Origin: DASXTS01 sp036402215
GTDB taxonomy: Bacteria; Actinomycetota; Actinomycetes; Mycobacteriales; Pseudonocardiaceae
DNA: 27,634 nucleotides
Reading direction: 5' to 3'
NCBI GenBank assembly: GCA_036402215.1
Contig: DASWTI010000446.1
Location: forward strand, 1 to 27,634
In this document: piece by piece, positions 1 to 7,986 of the stretch
How the letters are laid out: each line of letters starts with the position of its first letter
Numbering within the stretch: the stretch's first letter is position 1
Notes under the pieces: model-generated
What the model saw: the letters and a program-made list of their open reading frames with translations, nothing else
Database searches by the model: none
What the model was told of the DNA's origin: nothing
Made by a program: the position numbers and the translations under genes

Positions 1-1018
1 GGGACAGGCGCGGCGCCGGCGCCGGGGCCCAGCCGCCGTCGGCCGTCCGCCGGTACGTGCCGCGCGCCGCGTTGTGCGGGTGCTCGGGCGCCTCGTCCAG
101 CGACAGCACCGGCGTCACGCAGGCGTCCGTGCCCTCGAACACCGCCGCCCACTCGTCGCGGGTGCGCGCCGCCAGCCGCCCGGTGAACTCCGCCCGCAGC
201 CGCGGCCAGCCGGTCCGGTCGTACTGCGGCGGCAGGTCCGCGCCGTCCAGCCCCAGCCCGGCCAGGAACGCCGCGTAGAACTGCGGCTCCAGGCAGCCCA
301 CCGCCAGGTACCGGCCGTCCGAGCACGGGTACACGTCGTAGAACGGTGCCCCGGTGTCCAGCAGGTTCGTCCCCGGCGGCCCGTCCCAGACGCCGGCCGA
401 GCGCAGCTCGTACACGAAGCCCATCAGCCCGGCCACGCCGTCGATCATCGCCGCGTCCACCACCTGGCCGAGCCCGGACCGGGAGCGCTCGTACAGCGCG
501 GACAGCACGCCGAACAGCAGGTACAGCGAGCCGCCCGCGAAGTCGCCGACCAGGTTCACCGGCGGCGTCGGCGGCTGGCCGTCGCGGGCGAACGCGCCGA
601 GCGCGCCGGTCAGCGCGATGTAGTTCAGGTCGTGCCCGGCGCGCGGCGCCAGCGGCCCGTCCTGGCCCCAGCCGGTGAGCCGGGCGTACACCAGGCGCGG
701 GTTGCGTTCCAGGCACACGTCCGGCCCGAGACCCAGCCGTTCCAGCACCCCCGGCCGGTAGCCCTCCAGCAGCACGTCGGCCTCGTCCACCAGCGCCAGC
801 ACCGCGTCGCGGCCCGCCGGGTCCTTGAGGTCCACCTCGACGGTGCGCTCCCGGCCCCCGGCGGACACCCCGCCGGACGGGTCGAACGCGCCGGACCGCT
901 GCACGCGGGTCACCGAGGCACCCATGCCGGCCAGGAGCTGCGCGGCGAACGGGCCGGGGCCGATGCCCGCCAGCTCCACCACGCGCAGCCCGGCGAGAGG
1001 TCCAGGTCCGTCGGTCAT
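1..1018 (-). CDS. alpha-methylacyl-CoA racemase / CoA-transferase family III (partial, C-terminus cut by window edge)
   Basis: About 339 codons are visible, starting at ATG 1018 with a GAGGAG ribosome binding site 5 to 6 bases upstream; the C-terminus runs off the window. The translation matches the AMACR branch of family III CoA transferases. The GHDLNY motif carries H129, GDFAGGS carries D159 and CLEPQFY carries E244. By family knowledge these correspond to the His/Asp/Glu catalytic residues of mycobacterial MCR (H126, D156, E241). Such enzymes epimerise 2-methylacyl-CoA thioesters so that branched-chain fatty acids or sterol side chains can enter beta-oxidation in the cytosol. A true CoA-transferase role is less likely because the racemase residues are all present. 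The gene diverges from gpsA across 141 bases. The nearby acyl-CoA ligase and importer would fit branched acid catabolism, but that link is inference. Confidence 0.9.
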   Translation of the reverse strand, partial: MTDGPGPLAGLRVVELAGIGPGPFAAQLLAGMGASVTRVQRSGAFDPSGGVSAGGRERTVEVDLKDPAGRDAVLALVDEADVLLEGYRPGVLERLGLGPDVCLERNPRLVYARLTGWGQDGPLAPRAGHDLNYIALTGALGAFARDGQPPTPPVNLVGDFAGGSLYLLFGVLSALYERSRSGLGQVVDAAMIDGVAGLMGFVYELRSAGVWDGPPGTNLLDTGAPFYDVYPCSDGRYLAVGCLEPQFYAAFLAGLGLDGADLPPQYDRTGWPRLRAEFTGRLAARTRDEWAAVFEGTDACVTPVLSLDEAPEHPHNAARGTYRRTADGGWAPAPAPRLS

Positions 1019-1159
1019 GCTGCTCCTCAGGGCGGGGCGTCTGGCGTCGACAGGGTAGCTGCGGGCAAGCTGCACACCGGGCCGCGCAGTGGCCACGGTC
1101 ACGTCGTGGTCGTGGCGTGGTCCCGCCCGAGCGCCGGCCGCGCCACGAGGAGGACACGC

Positions 1160-2170
1160 ATGTCGAGGCAGGTTCACGTCGCGGTGCTGGGCGCCGGCTC
1201 CTGGGGCACCACGGTCGCTTCGCTCACGGCGGCGAACGCCTCGACGACGCTCTGGGCGCGCCGCGCCGACCTGGCCGCGGAGATCGACGAGCAGCACACC
1301 AACAGCGCCTACCTGGACGGCCTGTCGCTGCACCCGACGCTGCGCGCCACCAGCTCGCTGGAGGACGCCGTGTGGCCGGCCGACGTGCTCGTGGTCGGCG
1401 TGCCCTCGCACGGCTTCCGGCAGACCCTGGAGGAGGCCGCCAAGTTCGTACGGCCGTGGATCCCCATCGTCAGCCTCTCCAAGGGCCTGGAGCGCGGCAC
1501 CGCCATGCGGATGACCGAGGTGATCGACGACGTGCTGCCCGGCCACCCCACCGGCGTGCTGGCCGGGCCGAACCTGGCCCGCGAGGTGCTGCAGGGCTAC
1601 GCGGCCGCCAGCGTCATCGCCATGGCCGACGAGCACGTGGCGTGCTCGCTGCAGCCGCTGTTCGCCAGCCGGACCTTCCGCGTCTACACCAACACCGACG
1701 TGCTCGGCTGCGAGATCGGCGGCGTGCTGAAGAACGTCATCGCGATCGCCGCCGGCATGGCCGAAGGGCTCGGGGTCGGCGACAACACGCGGTCCATGGT
1801 GATCACCCGCGGCCTCGCCGAGATCAGCCGGCTCGGCGTGGCGATGGGCGCCGACCCGCGTACCTTCGCCGGCCTCACCGGCCTCGGCGACCTGATGGCC
1901 ACCTGCATGAGCCCGCTCTCGCGCAACCGCACGGTCGGCGAGAAACTGGCCAGGGGCAAGAGCATCGACGAGGTGACCGCCGAGATGAAGATGGTCGCCG
2001 AGGGCGTCAAGAGCTGCCGCGTGGTGCTGGAGCTGGCCGAGCGGTACGGCGTGGACATGCCGATCGTCCGCGAGGTGGACGCCGTGGTGAACGGCGGCAA
2101 CCGCGCCACCGACGCCTACCGCGGCCTGCTCCGCATCGCCCCCACCTCGGAGATCCACGGCGTCGCCTGA
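1160..2170 (+). CDS. gpsA: NAD(P)H-dependent glycerol-3-phosphate dehydrogenase GpsA
   Basis: The 336-residue product has the normal length for GpsA. It reduces dihydroxyacetone phosphate to sn-glycerol-3-phosphate, the backbone of phospholipids. The N-terminal Rossmann fold shows the dinucleotide motif GAGSWG at residues 11-16. The family motif around GVLKNVIAIAAG places the catalytic lysine at K191, followed by GLGDLMATC and a typical C-terminal helical domain. The start is ATG 1160, preceded by GAGGAGG. In many actinobacteria a gpsA copy lies next to cofC and ddl; that context is absent here, so this may be an additional paralogue, as with the two gpdA genes of mycobacteria. It converges on the TetR gene. 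An upstream in-frame extension exists but is anti-sense to the racemase and is not credible. Confidence 0.97.
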   Translation: MSRQVHVAVLGAGSWGTTVASLTAANASTTLWARRADLAAEIDEQHTNSAYLDGLSLHPTLRATSSLEDAVWPADVLVVGVPSHGFRQTLEEAAKFVRPWIPIVSLSKGLERGTAMRMTEVIDDVLPGHPTGVLAGPNLAREVLQGYAAASVIAMADEHVACSLQPLFASRTFRVYTNTDVLGCEIGGVLKNVIAIAAGMAEGLGVGDNTRSMVITRGLAEISRLGVAMGADPRTFAGLTGLGDLMATCMSPLSRNRTVGEKLARGKSIDEVTAEMKMVAEGVKSCRVVLELAERYGVDMPIVREVDAVVNGGNRATDAYRGLLRIAPTSEIHGVA

Positions 2171-2191
2171 GCGCCGCGGCGTCCTCGGCGC
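2171..2191. terminator. possible weak terminator hairpin between convergent gpsA and tetR
   Basis: GCGCCG at 2171-2176 pairs with CGGCGC at 2186-2191 across a 9-base loop, directly after the gpsA stop. There is no U-tract. The stem is short and such G/C repeats arise easily at this base composition, so this is a weak call. Confidence 0.25.
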
Positions 2192-2240
2192 GGCGCCGGC
2201 CGGGTGGCCGCGGGGTCCCGGTGCCACCCGCGTCCCGGCG

Positions 2241-3434
2241 TCACCCGGCGTGCCGGCCGATGCCCATCGCGGCCAGGGCGCTGGCCAGGGCGTGGTCGCG
2301 CAGCGCCGGGATGCGCCTGGCCCGCCGGGTGCGCGCCAGGTGGTTGACCACGTTGAGCGCGGCGTGCACCCGCACCCGCGCCTCGCCCTCGTCCTGGATG
2401 GTGGGGTTGGCCAGGCGCAGCAGGTGGAACAGCTCGGCCACGTACTCGCGCTGCGTGCTGCGCACCTGCCGCAGGTCCTCCTCCGGCAGGTTGTGCACCT
2501 CGCCGACCAGCATGCTGGTGAGGTGCTCGTGGTCCCAGGCGAAGCCGGCGAAGCAGCGCAGCAGGTCGGCGAGCGCGGTGGCCGGGTCGGTCGCCTCCTC
2601 CAGCACCTGGGACATGGCCAGCGACAGGTACTCCGCGCCCCGGTTCACCAGCGCGGTCAGGAACGCCGACTTGCTCGGGAAGTGGTTGTAGACGCTGGGG
2701 CCGGCGATCCCCACCGCGGCGCCGATGTCGTCCACGGTGACGTCGTGGTAGCCGCGCTCGGCGAACAGGTGCAGGGCGGCGGACAGCAGCGCCTCGCGCC
2801 GTGACACCCGGGGCAGCACGGGCCGGCGCGGCACCGGGGTGGCCGGGCCGGCCGCCGCCACCTCGGCCGCGCTGATCCGCGGCGGCGTCAGCGTCAGCAC
2901 GGCCATCGTCATGTCCACGAGCATCCGTTCGAACCGCGGCCGCGGCAGCTCGACCCGGTGGTACGACGGGCTGGTGAGCACCGCGATGGCGCGCCACACC
3001 AGGATCTGCGCGTCCGCGTCGGTCAGCTCCGGCCGCTCCGCGCGCAGCCGCTTGGCCACCGCGTCGGCCACCCCGCGCAGCCGCTCCCGCAGCTCGGCCC
3101 GCTCGCCGTCGTTGAGGTGCCGCGCCTCCCTGGCCCAGAGCAGCGGCGGCTCCCGCCGGTCCAGCGCCCCGGCGGCCAGCCGTCGCACCACGTCGGGCAG
3201 CGACAGCGCCGGTTCCGGGTCGCTGGCGTCGCGCTCCAGCCGCGTGAAGTACTCGGCGATCACGGCGGTGAGCAGTTGCCGCTTGCCGGGGAAGTGCCGG
3301 TAGAGCGCGGAGGCGGTGATGCCCACTGCCGCCGCGATCTGCGCCATGTTGACCTGCCGGTAGCCCTGCTGATGGAACAGCGTGCTGGCCGCGGTCACGA
3401 TCTGTGCCCTGCGGTCGCGCGGTCGCCGTGGCAC
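2241..3434 (-). CDS. tandem TetR-family transcriptional regulator (two TetR units in one chain)
   Basis: The 397-residue product is about twice the usual TetR length. It contains two complete TetR N-terminal helix-turn-helix domains. The first is at about residues 8-55, with the recognition region VGITASALYRHF. The second is at about 211-258, with VGIAGPSVYNHF. Each is followed by a helical ligand-binding-type region, and a Pro/Ala-rich linker near 190-210 joins the halves. The GTG at 3434 is preferred as start because GGGAGG sits 4 bases upstream and the protein then begins VPRRPRDRR; an in-frame start at 3491 adds 19 unlikely residues. The gene diverges from the importer/acyl-CoA ligase operon and probably represses it. 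An acyl-CoA or carboxylic-acid effector is plausible by family precedent but unproven. Confidence 0.93.
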   Translation of the reverse strand: MPRRPRDRRAQIVTAASTLFHQQGYRQVNMAQIAAAVGITASALYRHFPGKRQLLTAVIAEYFTRLERDASDPEPALSLPDVVRRLAAGALDRREPPLLWAREARHLNDGERAELRERLRGVADAVAKRLRAERPELTDADAQILVWRAIAVLTSPSYHRVELPRPRFERMLVDMTMAVLTLTPPRISAAEVAAAGPATPVPRRPVLPRVSRREALLSAALHLFAERGYHDVTVDDIGAAVGIAGPSVYNHFPSKSAFLTALVNRGAEYLSLAMSQVLEEATDPATALADLLRCFAGFAWDHEHLTSMLVGEVHNLPEEDLRQVRSTQREYVAELFHLLRLANPTIQDEGEARVRVHAALNVVNHLARTRRARRIPALRDHALASALAAMGIGRHAG

Positions 3435-3518
3435 CTGTCCTCCCGCTATCCGTCGCTCACTTGCATACCAGGACATGCGCCGGAAGTGCATCGATCGGGC
3501 TTACCAAGGTTGCGGTTG

Positions 3519-3536
3519 TGTGAGCAATGGTTCACA
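3519..3536. promoter_or_regulatory. candidate TetR operator (imperfect 18-bp palindrome)
   Basis: TGTGAGCAATGGTTCACA is an imperfect palindrome in which 7 of 9 half-site positions are symmetric. It lies between the divergent tandem-TetR gene and the importer operon and covers the predicted -35 hexamer of the operon. On the minus strand the same bases contain TTGCTC, a possible but weak -35 for the regulator. A second short repeat, GCAT/ATGC at 3463-3478, lies nearer the regulator. Assignment to this TetR is inference from position and symmetry. Confidence 0.5.
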
Positions 3537-3559
3537 TGCCGGTGACACGGTGATATCTT
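3531..3559 (+). promoter_or_regulatory. candidate promoter of the liv-fadD operon
   Basis: TTCACA (3531-3536) and TATCTT (3554-3559) are separated by 17 bases, which fits a sigma-70-like promoter. The -35 box overlaps the right half of the palindrome at 3519-3536, so a bound repressor would block it. The predicted leader to the GTG at 3631 is about 65 bases. Confidence 0.45.
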
Positions 3560-3602
3560 CCGACGCGCTCGGCGCTTGACGGCTCGTGATCCCTGTCACA
3601 CC

Positions 3603-3617
3603 CTGTGGGCCCCACAG
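3603..3617. repeat. perfect 15-base palindrome just upstream of the livF ribosome binding site
   Basis: CTGTGGG at 3603-3609 and CCCACAG at 3611-3617 flank a single central C. The repeat ends 3 bases before the GGAGG that serves the GTG at 3631. It could be a leader hairpin (with a 3-base loop), a second operator, or chance. Confidence 0.45.
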
Positions 3618-3630
3618 CATGGAGGCGCCC

Positions 3631-4416
3631 GTGCTCGCGGTCAACAACCTCGAGGTCGTCTACGACGACGTGATGCTCGTCCTGCGCGGGGTCAGCCTCA
3701 CCGTGCCCGAGGGCCGCATCGTCGCCCTGCTCGGCGCCAACGGCGCGGGCAAGACCACCTTGCTGCGCGCCCTCACCGGACTGCTCGACGTGCACGAGGG
3801 CAAGGTGACCAAGGGCTCGGTGACCCTCGCCGGCCGTCAGATCCACCACCTCGGCCCGGCCCGCATCGCCTCGCTCGGCATCAAGCAGGTGCTGGAGGGC
3901 AGGCGCATCCTCGGCGAGCTGACCGTCGAGGAGAACCTGCGGATCGGCGCGCACGTCGCCGGGCGCTCGCTCAAACGCAACCTGGAGCGCGTGCTCGGCA
4001 TGTTCCCGGTGCTCGCCGAGCGCCGCCGCGGCACCGCCGGCTACCTGTCCGGCGGCGAGCAGCAGATGCTCGCGATGGGCCGCGCCCTCATGTCCGACCC
4101 CGCGGTGCTGCTGCTGGACGAGCCGAGCCTCGGGCTGGCACCCCTTGTCGTGCAACAGATCCGCGACCTCATCGTGGAGATCAACAAGGCCGGCACCACG
4201 GTCCTGCTGGTGGAGCAGAACGCCACCATGGCGCTCTCCATCGCCGAGCACGGCTACGTCATGGAGAACGGCAAGATGGTGATGGACAAGCCGGCCGGGC
4301 AGCTGCTCGCCGACGAGGACGTCCGCGAGTTCTACCTCGGCCTCGGCGCCGAGGGCGCGGCGCGCTCCTTCCGCGACGTCAAGCACTACAAGCGGCGCAA
4401 GCGGTGGCTCTCGTGA
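3631..4416 (+). CDS. livF: HAAT-type ABC importer ATPase, LivF-like
   Basis: This 261-residue cytosolic ATPase belongs to a branched-chain amino acid type (HAAT) importer. It shows Walker A GANGAGKT at residues 35-42, the ABC signature LSGGEQQ at 139-145, Walker B VLLLDEP at 159-165, and the switch histidine region replaced by VEQN as is usual for LivF proteins. The GTG at 3631 is chosen because GGAGG ends 5 bases before it and the protein then begins with the family pattern LAVNNLEVVYD. GTG 3586 and ATG 3619 are in-frame alternatives lacking such a site. It is first in the operon and overlaps the next gene by 4 bases. The true substrate is unknown; the acyl-CoA ligase in the same operon suggests a carboxylic acid rather than an amino acid. 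Confidence 0.93.
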   Translation: MLAVNNLEVVYDDVMLVLRGVSLTVPEGRIVALLGANGAGKTTLLRALTGLLDVHEGKVTKGSVTLAGRQIHHLGPARIASLGIKQVLEGRRILGELTVEENLRIGAHVAGRSLKRNLERVLGMFPVLAERRRGTAGYLSGGEQQMLAMGRALMSDPAVLLLDEPSLGLAPLVVQQIRDLIVEINKAGTTVLLVEQNATMALSIAEHGYVMENGKMVMDKPAGQLLADEDVREFYLGLGAEGAARSFRDVKHYKRRKRWLS

Positions 4417-5249
4417 CCGGGCTGGTGACCGCGCCGATCCTGCGCTTCCAGGACGTCGGGCTCTCGTTCAGCGGCGTCAAGGCCATCGACGGGGTGTCCT
4501 TCGAGGTCGGGCCGAGCGAGCTGTTCGCCGTCATCGGGCCCAACGGCGCCGGCAAGACCTCGATCTTCAACGTGCTCTCCGGTGTGTACCGGCCGCAGCG
4601 CGGCTCGGTGCGTTTCAAGGACACCGACATCCTCGGCATGCGGCCGCACCGGATCGCCCAGCTGGGCATCGCGCGGACGTTCCAGAACATCGAGCTGTTC
4701 GCCAACCTGACCGTGGTCGACAACCTCATGCTCGGCCGCCATCACCACAACACCTACGGCGTGTTCGCCGCGTTCGCCTGGCTCGGCCGGGCCCGCTCGC
4801 GGGAGCTGGCGAACCGCGCGGCGGTCGAGGAGATCATCGACTTCCTGGAGCTGGAGCAGTGGCGGCGGCTGCCGGTCGGGCTGCTGCCGTACGGCGTGCA
4901 GAAGCGCGTCGAGCTGGGCCGCGCGCTCGCCATGGAGCCGGCGCTGCTGCTGCTCGACGAGCCGGTGGCCGGCATGAACCTCGAGGAGACCGAGGACATG
5001 GCGCGGTTCATCCTCGACGTGCGCGACGAGCTGGGCATCCCGATGATCATGGTGGAGCACGACATGGGCCTGGTGATGGACCTGGCCGACCGCGTGATGG
5101 TCGTGGACTTCGGCCGGCCGATCCGCACCGGCACGCCGCACGAGGTGTCCCGCGACCCCGACGTCATCCGGGCCTACCTCGGCGAGGAGCACCGCACCGA
5201 GCAGGGCCGGACCCCGGAGCCCGCGCAGCCGTCAGGAGGTGCCGCGTGA
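4413..5249 (+). CDS. livG: HAAT-type ABC importer ATPase, LivG-like
   Basis: This is the second ATPase of the importer, 278 residues. Walker A GPNGAGKT is at residues 42-49. The signature is unusual: LPYGVQKRVELGRAL in place of the more common LSYGQQRR-type sequence. Walker B LLLLDEP is followed by VAGMNLEET, the typical LivG continuation, and VEHDMG gives the switch histidine. The gene starts at GTG 4413 inside the livF stop region (GTGA, 4-base overlap), implying translational coupling. It would form a heterodimer with the LivF-like protein under the two permeases at the inner face of the membrane. The C-terminal tail of about 15 residues is Pro/Glu-rich and contains the ribosome binding site for the next gene. 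Confidence 0.93.
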   Translation: MTGLVTAPILRFQDVGLSFSGVKAIDGVSFEVGPSELFAVIGPNGAGKTSIFNVLSGVYRPQRGSVRFKDTDILGMRPHRIAQLGIARTFQNIELFANLTVVDNLMLGRHHHNTYGVFAAFAWLGRARSRELANRAAVEEIIDFLELEQWRRLPVGLLPYGVQKRVELGRALAMEPALLLLDEPVAGMNLEETEDMARFILDVRDELGIPMIMVEHDMGLVMDLADRVMVVDFGRPIRTGTPHEVSRDPDVIRAYLGEEHRTEQGRTPEPAQPSGGAA

Positions 5250-7102
5250 CCACCGTCGCCGAGCCCAGGGCCGGGCAGGCCACCACCACCGTCGCCACCC
5301 GGGTGCGCGACCGCGCCGCCGCCATCCCGGCGCGGGTCGCGTTGCGGGAGAAGGACCTCGGCATCTGGCAGGAGGTCACCTGGGCGGACTACTGGGACAC
5401 CGTCGAGCTGGTCGGCCACGCGCTGCTGGCGCTCGGCGTGCAGCCTGGCGACCGGGTGGCCGTGCACTCCGAGAACCGCCGCGAGTGGCTGTATGCCGAC
5501 CTCGGCGCGGTCGCCGTGCGGGCCATGACCGTCGGCCTGTACCCGACCAACCCGGCGCCCGAGGTGTCCTACCTGCTCTCGCACTCCGGCGCCAAGGTGC
5601 TCGTCGCCGAGGACCAGGAGCAGGTGGACAAGGCGCTGTCGGTGCTCGACCAGCTGCCCGAGCTGGAGCGCATCGTCTACCTGGAGCCGCGCGGCATCCG
5701 GCACCGCTACGACGAGCCGAGGCTGCTGTCCTGGGAGGACTTCCTGGTCATCGGCCGCGAGCACCGGCAGGCCCACCCCGGGGCGGTGACCGACCGGATG
5801 GCCGAGGCGACCCCGGAGGACGTCACCACGCTCGTCTACACCTCGGGCACCACGGGGCCGCCGAAGGGCGCGATGCTCACCGTGGCCAACGTCGAGTTCG
5901 CCATCGCCACCCTGGTCGAGGGCGGCGGCTTCACCGACCCGCCGCCGAGCGACCGCGACGTGTCGCTGTCCTACCTGCCGCTGTGCCACGTCGCGGAGCG
6001 CGTGTTCACCACCTGGTTCAGCGCCGCGGCCGGCATCCAGGTGCACTTCGCCGAGTCCATCGAGACCGTGCAGGCCAACCTGCGCGAGGTGCAGCCCACC
6101 GTGCTGTTCGGCGTGCCACGGATCTGGGAGAAGGTGCTCGCCGGGGTCAACATCCGCACCCAGTCGGCGAGCCGGCTCAAGCGCGCGCTGTCCGGGTTCT
6201 GGCTGCGGGTGGCCGACGGCATCGGCGACACCCTGGTGCGCACCGGCGGCCGGCACACCGCGTCCACCCGGCTGCGCTACGCCGTCGGCTACCTGTTCTG
6301 CTACCGCGCGCTGCGGGACCGGATCGGCATGCGCAAGGTGCGCTACGCCGCGTCCGGCGCGGCGCCGATCGCCCCCGAGGTGCTCAAGTTCTTCATGGGC
6401 ATCGGCGTCCCCATGCACGAGGTGTACGGGATGACCGAGAACTCGGCCATCGCCACCGCCAACCGGCCGGGCCGGGTGCGCCTCGGCACCGTCGGCGAGC
6501 CGCACCCCGGCGTGGAGCTGCGCGTCGACCCGGCCAGCGGCGAGATCCAGACCCGGCACCCCGGCGTGTTCGCCGGCTACTGGCGCGACCCCGAGGCCAC
6601 CCGGCGCACCGTCGACCCGGACGGCTGGCTGCACACCGGTGACGTCGGCGAGTGGGTGGACGGCACGCACGTGCGGATCACCGACCGCATGAAGGACATC
6701 ATCATCACCGCCGGCGGCAAGAACATCGCCCCGTCGGAGATCGAGAACGCGCTCAAGGCCTCCCCGTACATCAAGGAGGCCGTGGTCATCGGCGACCGCC
6801 GCAAGTTCCTCACCGCGCTCATCGGCATCGAGCTGGAGACCGTGGGCCACTGGGCGCAGGCCCGCCGGCTGGCCTTCACCACCTACCGCGACCTGTCCGA
6901 GAAGCCGGAGGTGATCGCGCTGGTGCAAGGCATCGTCGACCAGGTGAACACGCGCTTCGCCGACGTCGAGCGGATCAAGAAGTTCCGCATGCTGCCCAAG
7001 GAGCTCGACCACGAGGACGGCGAGCTGACCGCGACGCAGAAGGTGAAACGGGCCGCCATCGTCACCATGTTCGACGACCTGGTGGGGTCGATGTACCGAT
7101 GA
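5246..7102 (+). CDS. fadD: long-chain fatty acid--CoA ligase, FadD15/ACSL-like AMP-binding enzyme
   Basis: The 618-residue adenylate-forming enzyme activates a carboxylic acid with ATP and then transfers it to CoA. The P-loop motif YTSGTTGPPKG lies at residues 198-208. VYGMTEN is the A5-type motif, GWLHTGDVG and DRMKDIIITAGGKNIAP mark the hinge, and the C-terminal lysines in TATQKVKR (K599, K601) include the likely catalytic lysine. Length and the long C-terminal region fit the FadD15/eukaryotic ACSL branch. It starts at GTG 5246, overlapping livG by 4 bases, with AGGAGGT 5 bases upstream. Its position between the importer ATPases and permeases suggests that the imported acid is immediately trapped as a CoA thioester. 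Which acid is used cannot be read from the sequence. Confidence 0.94.
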   Translation: MTTVAEPRAGQATTTVATRVRDRAAAIPARVALREKDLGIWQEVTWADYWDTVELVGHALLALGVQPGDRVAVHSENRREWLYADLGAVAVRAMTVGLYPTNPAPEVSYLLSHSGAKVLVAEDQEQVDKALSVLDQLPELERIVYLEPRGIRHRYDEPRLLSWEDFLVIGREHRQAHPGAVTDRMAEATPEDVTTLVYTSGTTGPPKGAMLTVANVEFAIATLVEGGGFTDPPPSDRDVSLSYLPLCHVAERVFTTWFSAAAGIQVHFAESIETVQANLREVQPTVLFGVPRIWEKVLAGVNIRTQSASRLKRALSGFWLRVADGIGDTLVRTGGRHTASTRLRYAVGYLFCYRALRDRIGMRKVRYAASGAAPIAPEVLKFFMGIGVPMHEVYGMTENSAIATANRPGRVRLGTVGEPHPGVELRVDPASGEIQTRHPGVFAGYWRDPEATRRTVDPDGWLHTGDVGEWVDGTHVRITDRMKDIIITAGGKNIAPSEIENALKASPYIKEAVVIGDRRKFLTALIGIELETVGHWAQARRLAFTTYRDLSEKPEVIALVQGIVDQVNTRFADVERIKKFRMLPKELDHEDGELTATQKVKRAAIVTMFDDLVGSMYR

Positions 7103-7986
7103 CCGAACTCATGCAGGCCATCGTCCGCGGGCTCGGCCAGGGCTCGGTGTACGCGCTGCTGGCGATCGGCTTCGTGATCATCTACAAGTCCATGCGGGTG
7201 ATCAGCTTCGCGCAGCCGGCGTTCATGCTGGCCGGGGCCACGCTGGTCAGCTACCTCGTGGTGGAGCTGAACTTCTTCCTCGCCGTGGTGCTGGCCACCG
7301 TGCTGGTCGCGTTGCTCGGCGTGGGCGTGGAACGGGCCGCGCTGCGGCCGATGATCGGCAAGCCGGTGTTCGTCATCTCGATCATCACGCTCGGGGTGGA
7401 CGTGGTGATCCGGGTGGTGGTCAACGGCTACATCGGCATCAACGTCCGCCAGGTCGGCGACCCGTGGGGCCTGCGGACGGTCACCCTGCTCGGCATCGCC
7501 GTGGAGCAGCGGTACCTGGCCATGTTCCTCACCACCATGGTGCTGCTGGCGGTGCTGTTCGCGTTCTTCCGGTACTCGCGGATGGGCCTGGCGATGCGGG
7601 CCACGGCGCTCGACCAGGAGGTCGCGCTCGCCCAGGGCGTCTCGGTGGGCTGGGTGTTCGCGTTGTCCTGGGCGATCGCCGCGGCGATGGCCGCCATCGC
7701 CGGGGTGTTCGTCGCCAGCGGCGCCGGCCTGGACCAGGGGCTCTGGATCGTGGCGCTCAAGGCGCTGCCGGTGATCATCCTCGGCGGCCTGGACTCGCTC
7801 GGCGGGGCGCTCGTCGCCGGCCTGGCGATCGGCGTGGTCGAGGCCCTGGTCGCGAGCTACGGCACGGACATCTCGCCGCACCTGGACGGCGACTTCGCGC
7901 TGGTCTCGCCGTACATCGTGATGATGCTGGTGCTGCTGGTCCGGCCGTACGGGCTGTTCGGCACCCGGGAGGTGGAGCGGGTATGA
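7099..7986 (+). CDS. livH: HAAT-type ABC importer permease, LivH-like
   Basis: The 295-residue integral membrane protein has about eight hydrophobic segments. The N-terminal GLGQGSVYALLAIGFVIIYKSMRVISFAQPAF region is characteristic of LivH: a G-rich first helix followed by a motif with the conserved N/S-F-A-Q. LKALPVIILGGLDSLGGALVAGL near residues 215-240 is the cytoplasmic coupling loop that contacts the ATPases. It starts at ATG 7099, overlapping the fadD stop (ATGA), and ends in another ATGA overlap with the LivM-like gene. It forms half of the membrane channel of the importer. HAAT membership is clear; substrate identity is not. Confidence 0.93.
   Translation: MTELMQAIVRGLGQGSVYALLAIGFVIIYKSMRVISFAQPAFMLAGATLVSYLVVELNFFLAVVLATVLVALLGVGVERAALRPMIGKPVFVISIITLGVDVVIRVVVNGYIGINVRQVGDPWGLRTVTLLGIAVEQRYLAMFLTTMVLLAVLFAFFRYSRMGLAMRATALDQEVALAQGVSVGWVFALSWAIAAAMAAIAGVFVASGAGLDQGLWIVALKALPVIILGGLDSLGGALVAGLAIGVVEALVASYGTDISPHLDGDFALVSPYIVMMLVLLVRPYGLFGTREVERV

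Noticed and set aside
74..2170. A 698-codon open frame spanning the racemase region and gpsA.
   Set aside because: The first 362 codons are anti-sense to the racemase gene and have Arg/Gln/Val-rich shadow composition; only the part from ATG 1160 is GpsA.
3576..5249. A possible fusion protein of 557 codons ending as the LivG-like ATPase.
   Set aside because: The part before 4413 is an out-of-frame reading of livF; the GTGA overlap at 4413 gives the natural start.
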